Shown here: positions 9,626-17,792 of the stretch, one piece after another
Layout: the number at the start of each line of letters is the position of its first letter
How positions within the stretch are numbered: the first letter of the stretch is position 1
Assembly (NCBI GenBank): GCA_009691915.1
Contig: SIAD01000009.1
Location: 1 to 64,000, forward strand
Origin: Phycisphaerales bacterium
GTDB taxonomy: Bacteria > Planctomycetota > Phycisphaerae > Phycisphaerales > SM1A02
Direction of reading: 5' to 3'
Length of the DNA: 64,000 nt
Position numbers and translations under genes: made by a program
Notes under the pieces: model-generated
What the model was told of the DNA's origin: nothing
Database searches by the model: none
Seen by the model: only the letters and a program-made list of their open reading frames with translations

Positions 9626-12600
9626 CTACGGCGATGCGTAGGCGCGGATGCGGTTGATCCCGCCGTCGGGAAATGCTGTCACTCGGATCTGGCTGACTTC
9701 GTCACGCGCCGTGACCACAAATGATGCGACATTCCCCGCATACGGCTTGACAAGAGTGCGGGGTAGCAGTTCGATCCACTTGGAGAGCGCGAGACCCTCG
9801 ACCATCGCCTCGCGCGGCGCGTTGTTGACAAAGTGAGTGAAGTCGAACTCGATTCGTCCGAGGCGCGCCGGACGCGCGAGCGCGATGACGACTTGTTCGG
9901 AATGGCCAGGCTCGCGGCTCCTCGCCGACTCGAGCCCGTCGTACATGTGGAGTGGTGGGTAGGGTGAGATCACTTGCACCGCGGGGCCGAAGTGTTCGTT
10001 CGACACCGATACGACCCGCCCACCGAACGCTGCGCATGCGAGATCATCGTTCGCGCTCGGCGTACGCTGAGCGCGGTCACAGTGGGGCACCAATGGTCGT
10101 GGAGTCGAGGCTGAGAACGGCGGCCACCTGGTCCGTCGTGTTGCGACGAGGAGCGCGCGCTCCGCCGCAGGCAGGTCGGCTCCGAAGAATCCAAGCCGAG
10201 ACACTCCACCGTCTGGCTCGATGGAGATTCGGAAGCGCGCCCACTCTCTGGTGCCCGAGACGGCATCAAAGACATGGATAGTGTGGCCGTCGAGCGCACT
10301 TCGCGGGAGCACTTGGTGCCAGGTCTTGGTCGCCACACACCAGCCATCAAGCATGATCCAGGGGGCGTGATTCCCCAAGTGAAACTGCGTTGACACCGTG
10401 ATGAGATCGATTGCCGTCGGCTGAGTGATGTCGATCACGAGCCACTCCCGACCGCGCTCGCTATGTCGTGATGTTTCCCAACTGTCCATCACCTTGCCTT
10501 GGGATCCGAACAGTCCGGGATCGAAGATGGGGAGATAGGGCGAAACCAGGTTGTCGGCCCGCGCGAATCGCTGGTTAGTGACTTCGACGATCGACGCACC
10601 AACCGCCCGGTTCCATGGTGACAGTGGATCGACGGCGCCGCGCGCCAGGATTACCTCGGGAAAATCCGGCGAAAACGCCCCGAAGAGACGGTCGCGGTAC
10701 TCCGCGTTGACCCGCTCGTGCTCTGGAACCATCGCAGATCCGGCCGCCACCTCAGCACCGTCGAGGCGCGCGAAGTCCACTCCCTTGATAGCGAGATGCC
10801 CGAGCGCCGCACGCGCCGATTCGGTGACAAACTCAACCGCCGCAGCATCGCCGTTACACAGAACAACAACACCCTTGCCCGCATCCGGACCTCGGTAGCA
10901 GTGGACGAAGAGTGAACGGAATCCATCGTTGGCTCCGTGATGGACACAGAGACGGTTGGGTCCTGCCTCGATCGTGAAGATCCCCAGTCCCATCATGCAC
11001 CCCATGAATGCACCGCTGCCGTTCTCGATGCCGTGAAGCATTCGCACTGCGGTGTCGTGGGAGATCCCGGCGGCTCCCTCGACGCGCGCATGCGCGCACG
11101 CAAGCCGCGCGAGAAACCGCGCGACACACCCGGCACTCGTCAGGATCCCGGCGGCGAAGAGCGGGAACTCCTTGCGAGTCCCCTCGACCATCTCCCCGTC
11201 ATCACGGAACCCCCACGCGCACTCATGTGACTCGCATGGACCCAGCATTGCATCGATGAGATCGCGCGAAGACCTTTCTGTCAGTCGCGTGAGGATGTGC
11301 TCGAGGACTAGGAACCCTCCGCCCGAGTACCGAAAGCCGCAGCCCGGTTCCGCGATGACGCCGATGGCCGCCCGCCCCTCGGTATCCCGCGCGCTTAGCC
11401 GAGCGTCAACACTGATGGACTCGCCGTTGGCCGGTGTCCCCTCGATGTAATGCATCGAGAGCGCTTCGTGCCGAAGGAGATGTTCGATGGTGACGAGATC
11501 GGCCCACTCGGGATGTGCATCAACACGCGACTCGATCCGGTGCGCTGACCCGATGCGCGCGAGCAGCTCGTTGACTCTCGTCGAGAGCATGATGCCCCGC
11601 GACGCGAGTGCTTCCATCGCGATGCACGACGCGATGGGCTTGCTCAGCGAGGCGATCTCGAAGTTGGTTGATGCCGTCACGGGTCTTCCCGGCGCACCGA
11701 CCCCGAACGCAAGTTCCTGAATCCCTCCCCCAGCGCAAAGAATGGCGACCGACGCCCCGCGCACTTTGAAACGCACCCGCGCCTCCTCTATAGACGCCAC
11801 GAGCGCGCTCCTCCCCCCGGAAGTCAGGCGCGCGAGGGCAATAGTCGCCAACGCCGTCCGCGCCGAGGCGAGTTCGGTCTCAGGCGAGTTTTCGAGCCGT
11901 TCGCGCAAGAAACTGAGTAGTGCGATGGCCGAAAAACCCTTCGCCGCCGCGAGAAACTTGAACCCAAACCGCTTCTTGTACTTCTCGCCCAAGGAGTGCA
12001 ACTGCTCGCGCACTGCGGTGTCTGCGCCGACCACACCCGCCTGCTCCGCCGCGGCGAGTGGGTCGAGTGTCGCGCTCGCTTGGCCGATGTCCCCGTGAAA
12101 CTCACCGGCCTCAGACACCTCGGCGGCGGTGAAAGCGAGGATCACTCGCGCGACATCCCTCGGGTCGATCACGGCCCACTCCTCGGACCTCTCGGCGAGC
12201 ACCCGGGCGCAGCACGCGGACAACACTTCGTGACAGAGACCAACCCGAGCGCCTAGCGCAAACTTCTGTTCATCGAGCGCCGTCGCCGCCGCCAACGGAT
12301 CAGCCGCAGCACGGATCGATTCAATCGTGAACGGCATCAGGAGCTCCGAGGCGAACTCCACCGGACGCGCGTCCGACATCAGCTTGAGCGTCAGATGCGC
12401 CGCGACCGGGTACCAGCGCCGCGTTCGCTCGTCGAAGGCGACCTGCACGCGCTTACCCGGCGCGCTGTCGCCTCGCTGAATGAACCGCAACTCCTCGTGG
12501 ATGATGCGCACGAAGTCTGCGGTGCTGAGTCGCCCGTGATGCACCTCGTGCCAGACCTCCCACCGAGACCGCTCGCAGGTGGCGAGATCATCCATCACAC

Positions 12601-14299
12601 GGACATCGATCCCGTCGATCGTCGCAGGCAGCGCAACGCATCCGTTTCCTGAGAGCCAGTCAGCGAGGTACTGGAGCGTTTGGAAGATGTTGTAACGCAC
12701 CTCGCTCTCGTCGCTGGTGAGTTCGTGAACGCGCGCCCGGCCGTCAGCAGCAAGGATCGCTCGCGGGTACCTGGCATCATTGCGATCGAGCCCAGCGACA
12801 TCGGGTCCCTCGATGAACGCGCGCAGCGCGACCAGTCGACTGGGCACGACTAGTCCGTCGATCAGCGCATCGAACGCCGCACCCTCGCCGCGCTCGCGTC
12901 GTCGCCATCCCTCAACGAGCGCGATCCCGAGCCGCACGAAATCCGGATGGGCTACCCAGAACCCCATGAGACCACGCTTCATCTGCGCGACGACATCTCT
13001 TATGAATCCAGTGATGGCCACCTGAAACGACTCGCTGTCGCTGCGCGCCTCGGATGGCAGCACGCCGTACATCCCCCCGATGGCGATCCCGCCTCGCGCC
13101 TTCACCGTCCGGGCCAGAAGGTCGTGCGACTCCCGAATGTTGTTGATGACAATGTCGGGATCGGCTTTCAGAGGGATCCGGTAGTTGGGATCCTCTTTCA
13201 TTACACGCGCGGTCGAGGCGAGGAAATCGTGCCATCCCAGCGAGGCGCCGGCGAAATGCGGATGAAGCGCATCAATGATCTCGTTGATGCGGAACACAGC
13301 GCGCGCACTCTCAAGGACGACGAGTACGCGAACCGATCCGAGGCGATATCTCGAGTGCTGCTTCGCAATCATTCCCTCGGCTCGCGCGATCACATCGTGT
13401 ACATACTGGGCTTCCTCCTCGTTCTCAAGCTTGGGGATGTAGAACGCGAGTGCTTGTGGATCAGCCCAGTGCTGGTACAGGTGCAGGGCCAAGTCGTAGA
13501 GATGGAGCGGCACAGGATCGCCGTCACATAGGAGGAACGAACAGGGAAGCGCGAGGCCGGGGATCCGCTTGATCGGAAGGGCGAGTCCGTCATCGGCGAG
13601 CTGGTACACGCGCCCCGAAGTGGGGTCGACATGCCTGAGGGATCCAGAGAGACACCCGGCGAGATTCTCTCCTGCGCGCACGAGGTCCTCCGAGAGAGGT
13701 GTTTTTGAGTCCTCGTCATCCGCGCCCCACTTCGGCCCACGCGCGGTGCGAAGAAGTTCCTCAACGACACTCGGTTCGCCGTCTAGCTTCCGATGAAGCG
13801 AGTTCATCGCATTGATGCAGACCTTCGCATCGCCCGGAGGCCCGAACAGCGTCACATGATCGCCTGAGAGGAACTCTGGAATTGCCGCGACCATTTCGCC
13901 GCATCCCATCGTCCACTGGGCACCGGACTTTGGCCCGATCACCACGCGACCCGACGCATCCTCGTGGCTGATGACCGTCTCGTAGGTGCCGTCGGCCACC
14001 GCGGCGCCAATCGTCCTGTTGAAGCCCACGCATGCGCGCGTGTGCAGGTCGATGAACTCACGATCCTCTCGCCGCCGTCGAAGCAGTGCGCCGAGTTCTC
14101 CTCGAGTCTGACGGGTCAACTGGGCAAGGAAACTGAGACTCGCCACGCTCTCGAGGCCGCCACCCTCCCCGAGGCGTGCAACTCCAGGGACTCCCGGAAC
14201 TGCCATCGCGCTCGAACGGATCCTCTCTAGAATTCCCGCAGAGAAATACTCCGTAAACTCGGGAAATCCGGCGCCATGCGCGCCTTCGCATCGACCCAT
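9626..14299 (-). CDS. Four-domain purine-degradation fusion: malate synthase / OHCU decarboxylase / serine hydrolase / allantoicase
   Basis: The product is 1557 residues from ATG 14299. An upstream in-frame start at 14455 would overrun the divergent uraH. Residues about 10-620 are malate synthase A-like: GADDEDSKTP matches the MADFEDS motif, and PKLENEEEA, VVLESARAVF, LGWHDF and AIGGMYG follow. SGNGC and MDDLATCERSR carry the likely catalytic Asp. Residues about 650-828 match OHCU decarboxylase, with HGDIG (His735, equivalent to HPDLG), AAEQ and KRFGFKF. Residues about 833-1173 are a beta-lactamase-fold hydrolase with SLSK (Ser884, Lys887), YSGGG and HHGAND. Residues about 1225-1557 are allantoicase with two repeats (KVMDSWETSR, then MYDGLES and a third GH-rich segment). 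The enzymes bracket the route from OHCU to malate. The serine hydrolase has no assigned step. Confidence 0.9.
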   Translation of the reverse strand: MGRCEGAHGAGFPEFTEYFSAGILERIRSSAMAVPGVPGVARLGEGGGLESVASLSFLAQLTRQTRGELGALLRRRREDREFIDLHTRACVGFNRTIGAAVADGTYETVISHEDASGRVVIGPKSGAQWTMGCGEMVAAIPEFLSGDHVTLFGPPGDAKVCINAMNSLHRKLDGEPSVVEELLRTARGPKWGADDEDSKTPLSEDLVRAGENLAGCLSGSLRHVDPTSGRVYQLADDGLALPIKRIPGLALPCSFLLCDGDPVPLHLYDLALHLYQHWADPQALAFYIPKLENEEEAQYVHDVIARAEGMIAKQHSRYRLGSVRVLVVLESARAVFRINEIIDALHPHFAGASLGWHDFLASTARVMKEDPNYRIPLKADPDIVINNIRESHDLLARTVKARGGIAIGGMYGVLPSEARSDSESFQVAITGFIRDVVAQMKRGLMGFWVAHPDFVRLGIALVEGWRRRERGEGAAFDALIDGLVVPSRLVALRAFIEGPDVAGLDRNDARYPRAILAADGRARVHELTSDESEVRYNIFQTLQYLADWLSGNGCVALPATIDGIDVRVMDDLATCERSRWEVWHEVHHGRLSTADFVRIIHEELRFIQRGDSAPGKRVQVAFDERTRRWYPVAAHLTLKLMSDARPVEFASELLMPFTIESIRAAADPLAAATALDEQKFALGARVGLCHEVLSACCARVLAERSEEWAVIDPRDVARVILAFTAAEVSEAGEFHGDIGQASATLDPLAAAEQAGVVGADTAVREQLHSLGEKYKKRFGFKFLAAAKGFSAIALLSFLRERLENSPETELASARTALATIALARLTSGGRSALVASIEEARVRFKVRGASVAILCAGGGIQELAFGVGAPGRPVTASTNFEIASLSKPIASCIAMEALASRGIMLSTRVNELLARIGSAHRIESRVDAHPEWADLVTIEHLLRHEALSMHYIEGTPANGESISVDARLSARDTEGRAAIGVIAEPGCGFRYSGGGFLVLEHILTRLTERSSRDLIDAMLGPCESHECAWGFRDDGEMVEGTRKEFPLFAAGILTSAGCVARFLARLACAHARVEGAAGISHDTAVRMLHGIENGSGAFMGCMMGLGIFTIEAGPNRLCVHHGANDGFRSLFVHCYRGPDAGKGVVVLCNGDAAAVEFVTESARAALGHLAIKGVDFARLDGAEVAAGSAMVPEHERVNAEYRDRLFGAFSPDFPEVILARGAVDPLSPWNRAVGASIVEVTNQRFARADNLVSPYLPIFDPGLFGSQGKVMDSWETSRHSERGREWLVIDITQPTAIDLITVSTQFHLGNHAPWIMLDGWCVATKTWHQVLPRSALDGHTIHVFDAVSGTREWARFRISIEPDGGVSRLGFFGADLPAAERALLVATRRTRWPPFSASTPRPLVPHCDRAQRTPSANDDLACAAFGGRVVSVSNEHFGPAVQVISPYPPLHMYDGLESARSREPGHSEQVVIALARPARLGRIEFDFTHFVNNAPREAMVEGLALSKWIELLPRTLVKPYAGNVASFVVTARDEVSQIRVTAFPDGGINRIRAYASP

Positions 14300-14330
14300 T
14301 GCCGAAAGATACTCCGGACTACGGAGATCT

Positions 14331-14359
14331 TTGACCCGCGGGGGTGGGTGACCTAGGCT
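14331..14359 (+). promoter_or_regulatory. Predicted sigma70-type promoter for uraH-uox
   Basis: TTGACC at 14331-14336 is followed after 17 bases by TAGGCT at 14354-14359, close to the consensus -35 and -10 elements. Transcription would begin near 14366, which is the GTG start codon of uraH, so the message may be leaderless. It lies in the 66-base gap between the divergent fusion gene and uraH. Confidence 0.4.
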
Positions 14360-14365
14360 CCCTGC

Positions 14366-14719
14366 GTGGCCAACGCGACTGAACCAGGCCTCTCGACGCA
14401 TGTGCTCGACACGACAACGGGCATGCCTGCGGTCGACATGCTCATCGAATGCCATCGACTGGAGACCTCAGGATGGGTCCTCCTCTCCGCCGCACGCACC
14501 GACGCCGACGGTCGCATCAATTCGATGCTCAGCGGGACGCAACTGACGACGGGCGATCATCGCGTCAACTTCATGACCGGCGCGTGGTACGCGCGGCGGC
14601 GCATGGATTGCTTCTTCCCCACGGTCACCATCGAGTTCCGAGTCTCCGACGCGGCTAGACACCATCACATTCCGCTGCTTGTGAGTCCATTCTCGTACTC
14701 CACCTACCGAGGGTCCTGA
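14366..14719 (+). CDS. uraH: 5-hydroxyisourate hydrolase (transthyretin-like)
   Basis: The product is 117 residues with a GTG start. It hydrolyses 5-hydroxyisourate, the product of urate oxidase, to OHCU. Both ends carry the family signatures: LSTHVLDTTTG near the N-terminus with catalytic His12, and the C-terminal YRGS tetrapeptide. It lies one base before urate oxidase on the same strand and diverges from the fusion gene whose second domain should decarboxylate OHCU. An uncatalysed route exists for this step, so the enzyme gives speed and stereochemistry. Confidence 0.95.
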   Translation: MANATEPGLSTHVLDTTTGMPAVDMLIECHRLETSGWVLLSAARTDADGRINSMLSGTQLTTGDHRVNFMTGAWYARRRMDCFFPTVTIEFRVSDAARHHHIPLLVSPFSYSTYRGS

Positions 14720-14720
14720 C

Positions 14721-15632
14721 ATGGCGATCATCCTGGGCGCGAATCGCTACGGCAAAGCCGAAGTGCGAGTCGTGCGTCTCACCCGCCATGGCGACACGCA
14801 CGAACTCCTCGACCTCAGCGTCACGACGCAGCTCTCCGGAGACTTCGCGGCAACTCATCTGACCGGCGCCAACGCGCATGTCATCCCGACCGACACCCAG
14901 AAGAACACGGTCTTTGCACTGTCCAAACTCCACGGCGCCATGGAACCGGAGGCGTTCGGCCTGGTGCTGGCGCGGCACTTTCTCGCCAGCTTCTCCCATG
15001 TGTCCTGCGCGGAAGTCCGCCTCGAACAGTTCCCATGGCAGCGGATCATGTGCGCGGGCCGCCCGCATCCCCGCGCCTTCCAGCGCGACGGGTCGAGTGT
15101 CCGCACCGCGCTCGTCCGCGTCACACGCGCTGGCTCGGGGTTCACTGCGGAGGTGAGTTCGGGTCTTGAGGGGCTCGTCGTCCTCAAGACCAGCGATAGC
15201 GAGTTCACCGGATTCTCGAAAGACCAGTTCACGACGCTTGCGGAGGCGCGTGATCGGATCATGGCGACGGAAGTTTCCGCTCGCTGGAGGCACGGCGCCA
15301 CCGACGCAGCGTCGCTCGATGCGACCGACTGGGCGACAAGTCACGCGACCGCGCTCGACTCCCTGCTCTCCACCTATGCGGAGCACTACAGCCTCTCACT
15401 CCAGCAGACTCTTCATGAGATGGGCCGCGCGACACTTGAACGACTACCTGGCCTCACCGCAATCAAACTGAGCCTTCCCAACAAACACCACTTCGTTGTG
15501 GATCTCTCGCCCTTCGGGATGCCCAATGACAACGAGGTCTTCTTCGCCGGGGATCGCCCCTACGGACTTATCGAGGCGGTCATCGCTCGCGATGATGTCA
15601 GCGCGGTGCCTGATCCTTGGCCGGCGTGGTGA
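14721..15632 (+). CDS. Urate oxidase (cofactor-free uricase)
   Basis: The product is 303 residues, the usual length for uricase. It oxidises urate with O2 to 5-hydroxyisourate and H2O2. The N-terminal YGKAEVRVVRL contains the catalytic Lys, and PTDTQKNTVF contains the Thr that completes the charge relay. FSHVSCAEV, SEFTGF and the C-terminal NKHHFVVDLSPFG are further family signatures. ATG lies one base after the uraH stop, so the two are co-translated. With XdhAB it supplies the substrate for the fusion protein. Confidence 0.95.
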   Translation: MAIILGANRYGKAEVRVVRLTRHGDTHELLDLSVTTQLSGDFAATHLTGANAHVIPTDTQKNTVFALSKLHGAMEPEAFGLVLARHFLASFSHVSCAEVRLEQFPWQRIMCAGRPHPRAFQRDGSSVRTALVRVTRAGSGFTAEVSSGLEGLVVLKTSDSEFTGFSKDQFTTLAEARDRIMATEVSARWRHGATDAASLDATDWATSHATALDSLLSTYAEHYSLSLQQTLHEMGRATLERLPGLTAIKLSLPNKHHFVVDLSPFGMPNDNEVFFAGDRPYGLIEAVIARDDVSAVPDPWPAW

Positions 15633-15807
15633 CCGCAGGCGCGCCCCTTCCGTGGCGATGCGCTGAATGTTTGGCGTCTGAATGTCGGGGCTTGCCCACC
15701 CTACATCGGCGTATCCATGGTCGTCGGAAACGATGATGCTGACATTCGGATGCGACTGCGCAACGGCAAGGAGGACGGCAAGGAGGATTGCGAGGAGCGC
15801 AATCACG
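15633..15807 (-). pseudogene. N-terminal remnant of a sulfatase
   Basis: Read from a GTG at 15807, the frame encodes a hydrophobic signal-like stretch (IALLAILLAVLLAVA) followed by HPNVSIIVSDDHGYADVG and TPNIQRIATEGARL. This is the start of a type I sulfatase: the DDHGY metal-binding Asp pair and the TPNIxRxAxEG helix are diagnostic. Homology stops at about 15640, before the CxPSR active-site motif, where the frame runs into the antisense of the uricase 3' end. Only about 50 residues remain of a protein that is normally near 500. It is best read as a deletion relic. Confidence 0.65.
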
Positions 15808-15836
15808 ACTCCACGATTTTTGGGGCGCTGGATTGA

Positions 15837-15874
15837 AAAAGGGACGCGGGATCCATGGTGAATCCCGCGTCCCA
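15837..15874 (-). terminator. Rho-independent terminator after the DUF1579 gene
   Basis: A perfect 12-bp stem (15842-15853 with 15863-15874, nine-base loop) is followed on the minus strand by five T at 15841-15837. It lies 24 bases after the stop of the DUF1579 gene, the expected place for an intrinsic terminator. Confidence 0.8.
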
Positions 15875-15897
15875 TACTGCAGTCCCCGGAGAAATCG

Positions 15898-16584
15898 TCA
15901 GTTGCCAGCCGCGGCGGTTGACAGGGTTGGCGCCGCGCCCGTTCGCTTGAAGTCAATGTGCATGCACTTGTGCTCCTTGCCTGTGGTCGGGTCGTTGGCC
16001 CACATGTCCATCGCGGTCCATCCGGCCGCGTCGCGGGTGACTACCTCGCGCATCTTGCGCTGCTTGCGCGTCATCGGGCAGAAGTATGAGAACTCGAAAG
16101 TGAGGGTTTTCTCGTCGGACGAGAGCTGGCCAGTGCCATTCATCATGCCGGTTCCCATGTTGTCGATCCAGGTCGACTGGAACTGCTTGGCGGCGTTGTC
16201 GTAGCCGATGATGGCAAACCCTTCCATCGCTCCGGCGCCGGGCATCTCACCATTCATCTCCTGCTTGAGGTAGCGGCCGCCCATGATGGCGGTATTGACG
16301 AAAGTGCATTCGGTTTCAATCGGTGCTGCGTCCGGTGTCATCCAGTTCAAGCACTTGCCACTCCAGGTGCCCGCGTCCTGGCAGAGAAGCGCGTTGAACT
16401 TGCTCGGTGTGGCAGCTTCCATCCACGCCTTCATCATGGGATCATTCGGATCGTTGGGATTGAATGCTGGAGTCTTCGTATCGGTCTTGGTAGCGGTCTG
16501 GGTCTTGGAGTCCTGCGAAGCGGCCAGGCCGATGCAACAGGCGGTTCCGACAGCGAGCGTGATCGCGAGGGTGGTGACTTTCAT
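15898..16584 (-). CDS. Exported DUF1579 family protein
   Basis: The product is 228 residues from ATG 16584, which has AAAGGA upstream. Earlier in-frame starts add about 70 residues that do not look coding. Residues 1-22 form a signal peptide ending near GLAAS. The body matches DUF1579: GTWSGKCLNW, ETECTFVNTAIMGGRYLKQE, GFAIIGYDNAAKQF and a final stretch ending near KCMHIDFKR. The family is common in planctomycetes and has no assigned reaction; the fold resembles lipid- or ligand-binding barrels. A strong terminator follows the gene and there are no same-strand partners close by, so it is probably transcribed alone. Confidence 0.8.
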   Translation of the reverse strand: MKVTTLAITLAVGTACCIGLAASQDSKTQTATKTDTKTPAFNPNDPNDPMMKAWMEAATPSKFNALLCQDAGTWSGKCLNWMTPDAAPIETECTFVNTAIMGGRYLKQEMNGEMPGAGAMEGFAIIGYDNAAKQFQSTWIDNMGTGMMNGTGQLSSDEKTLTFEFSYFCPMTRKQRKMREVVTRDAAGWTAMDMWANDPTTGKEHKCMHIDFKRTGAAPTLSTAAAGN

Positions 16585-16642
16585 TGGGGGTCCTTTGGGA
16601 AAGCGCTGGTGATCGGACGAACCGCATATTACGCCAGTTATG

Positions 16643-16996
16643 TCAGGAATTCGCATCAGAGCGTTGGTGGGTTTTCGACGCTGGCTTCGCGACTCCCCCG
16701 CCATCCGTACGCCGCTTCCTGGAATTTCCTGACTGTTCCAGCGCCATCTTGCGCTTTCTCTCAGGCGTGAACTTCCACCACGGACACCCGTCGGCACCAT
16801 TGGCCTGTGCGATCACGGACATGAACACATCAATGCAGCAGGGATCGTGGCGCTGATTTGTCCTTCGGCACAGCTCGCGCCAAAGTTCGATCGCCTCACG
16901 CCTCTTGAGGTCGCTGACCTCCGCAATTCCCAGCACCTCGAAATCTCGAAGGGTCGCCGGCCCGACATTCGCGAGATCGGCGAGGCGGCGCACCAC
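16643..16996 (-). CDS. Cdd1-type helix-hairpin-helix protein
   Basis: The product is 117 residues with a GTG start that shares one base with the stop of the EF-hand gene. The N-terminal part (LANVGPATLRDFEVLGIAEV) is a helix-hairpin-helix, followed by the WRELCRRTNQRHDPCCIDVF segment typical of the 'pathogenicity locus' Cdd1 family. WWKFTPERKRK closes the family region, and a short basic tail rich in Lys and Arg follows. The HhH motif suggests DNA binding. The biological role of the family is not established. Confidence 0.75.
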   Translation of the reverse strand: MVRRLADLANVGPATLRDFEVLGIAEVSDLKRREAIELWRELCRRTNQRHDPCCIDVFMSVIAQANGADGCPWWKFTPERKRKMALEQSGNSRKRRTDGGGVAKPASKTHQRSDANS

Positions 16997-17712
16997 TACG
17001 GCGCCGCATTCGGTGCCGGGGCGTCGGCCGTCTTGTCCTCTGGTTCCCTGAACGAGTCATGACTGGCATGCTCAAGGTCGTCGAGTTTCTTCACCGCCGC
17101 CTTTGCTGCCGTGGTGTCACCCGCGATGATTGCCTGCTCCAGCGATAGTGCGACGACAATCGTCTTGAGTAGGTCCGCACGCATGTCCGCCTGATACTTG
17201 GCGACATCCTCGCCGTACTTCGCCTTGGCCTGCGGAGCCATCCGCTGCGATGCGATCATCCCCTTGGCGGCGATCAGGCCAGCCTGAACCAACTGGACAC
17301 GCTCCAGATCCTGCGACTTCGATGAGGCATCCAGCGGGGACTCTTCGAGCCGCTCGAACCCACGATTGACTCGTTTCATGGCACCTTCAAAATTCTGTGG
17401 CTGACCAGCTCGTCCACCCTGCGGACCACGCCCCTGTGCGGCGGATCGTGCAATCGCCGACAGTTCCGCGACCTCAAGGAAACCGTCCTTGTTCGTGTCC
17501 AGTACGGCAAGCTGCTCCTTGATCTCGGGCGGAAGCTCGTCGGCACTGAGCTTTCCATTCCCGTCCTTGTCGTTCTGCATGAGCCGCTGGGCAAGCTGCG
17601 CGGCGGGACGCTCTGGCTGCGGCGTGGGTGCGTCGGCGGGTGTCGGCGCCTGGGCACCGGCGAACGAGGCGAGGGCGAGCGCTGAAAGCGTGGCGATGGA
17701 TGATCTCTTCAT
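16996..17712 (-). CDS. Exported EF-hand protein with helical tail
   Basis: The product is 238 residues from ATG 17712. The signal peptide (MKRSSIATLSALALASFAGA) decides the start; the longer frame from 17775 would bury it. Two EF-hand loops are visible: NDKDGNGKLSADE and DTNKDGFLEVAE. After about residue 105 comes a helical region with the pattern MKRVNRGFERLEE and a C-terminal LEHASHDSF. This is reminiscent of cytochrome b562-like four-helix bundles, where a Met near the start and a His near the end bind heme; that link is only a suggestion. Calcium binding is likely. The next gene overlaps by one base. Confidence 0.7.
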   Translation of the reverse strand: MKRSSIATLSALALASFAGAQAPTPADAPTPQPERPAAQLAQRLMQNDKDGNGKLSADELPPEIKEQLAVLDTNKDGFLEVAELSAIARSAAQGRGPQGGRAGQPQNFEGAMKRVNRGFERLEESPLDASSKSQDLERVQLVQAGLIAAKGMIASQRMAPQAKAKYGEDVAKYQADMRADLLKTIVVALSLEQAIIAGDTTAAKAAVKKLDDLEHASHDSFREPEDKTADAPAPNAAP

Positions 17713-17792
17713 AGGAGCGTCATCGTAACGGCGGGATAGGATTGACACTACCTGATCCCGTTTCCACGCCTCCACACCAACGAGGAGTCCAC

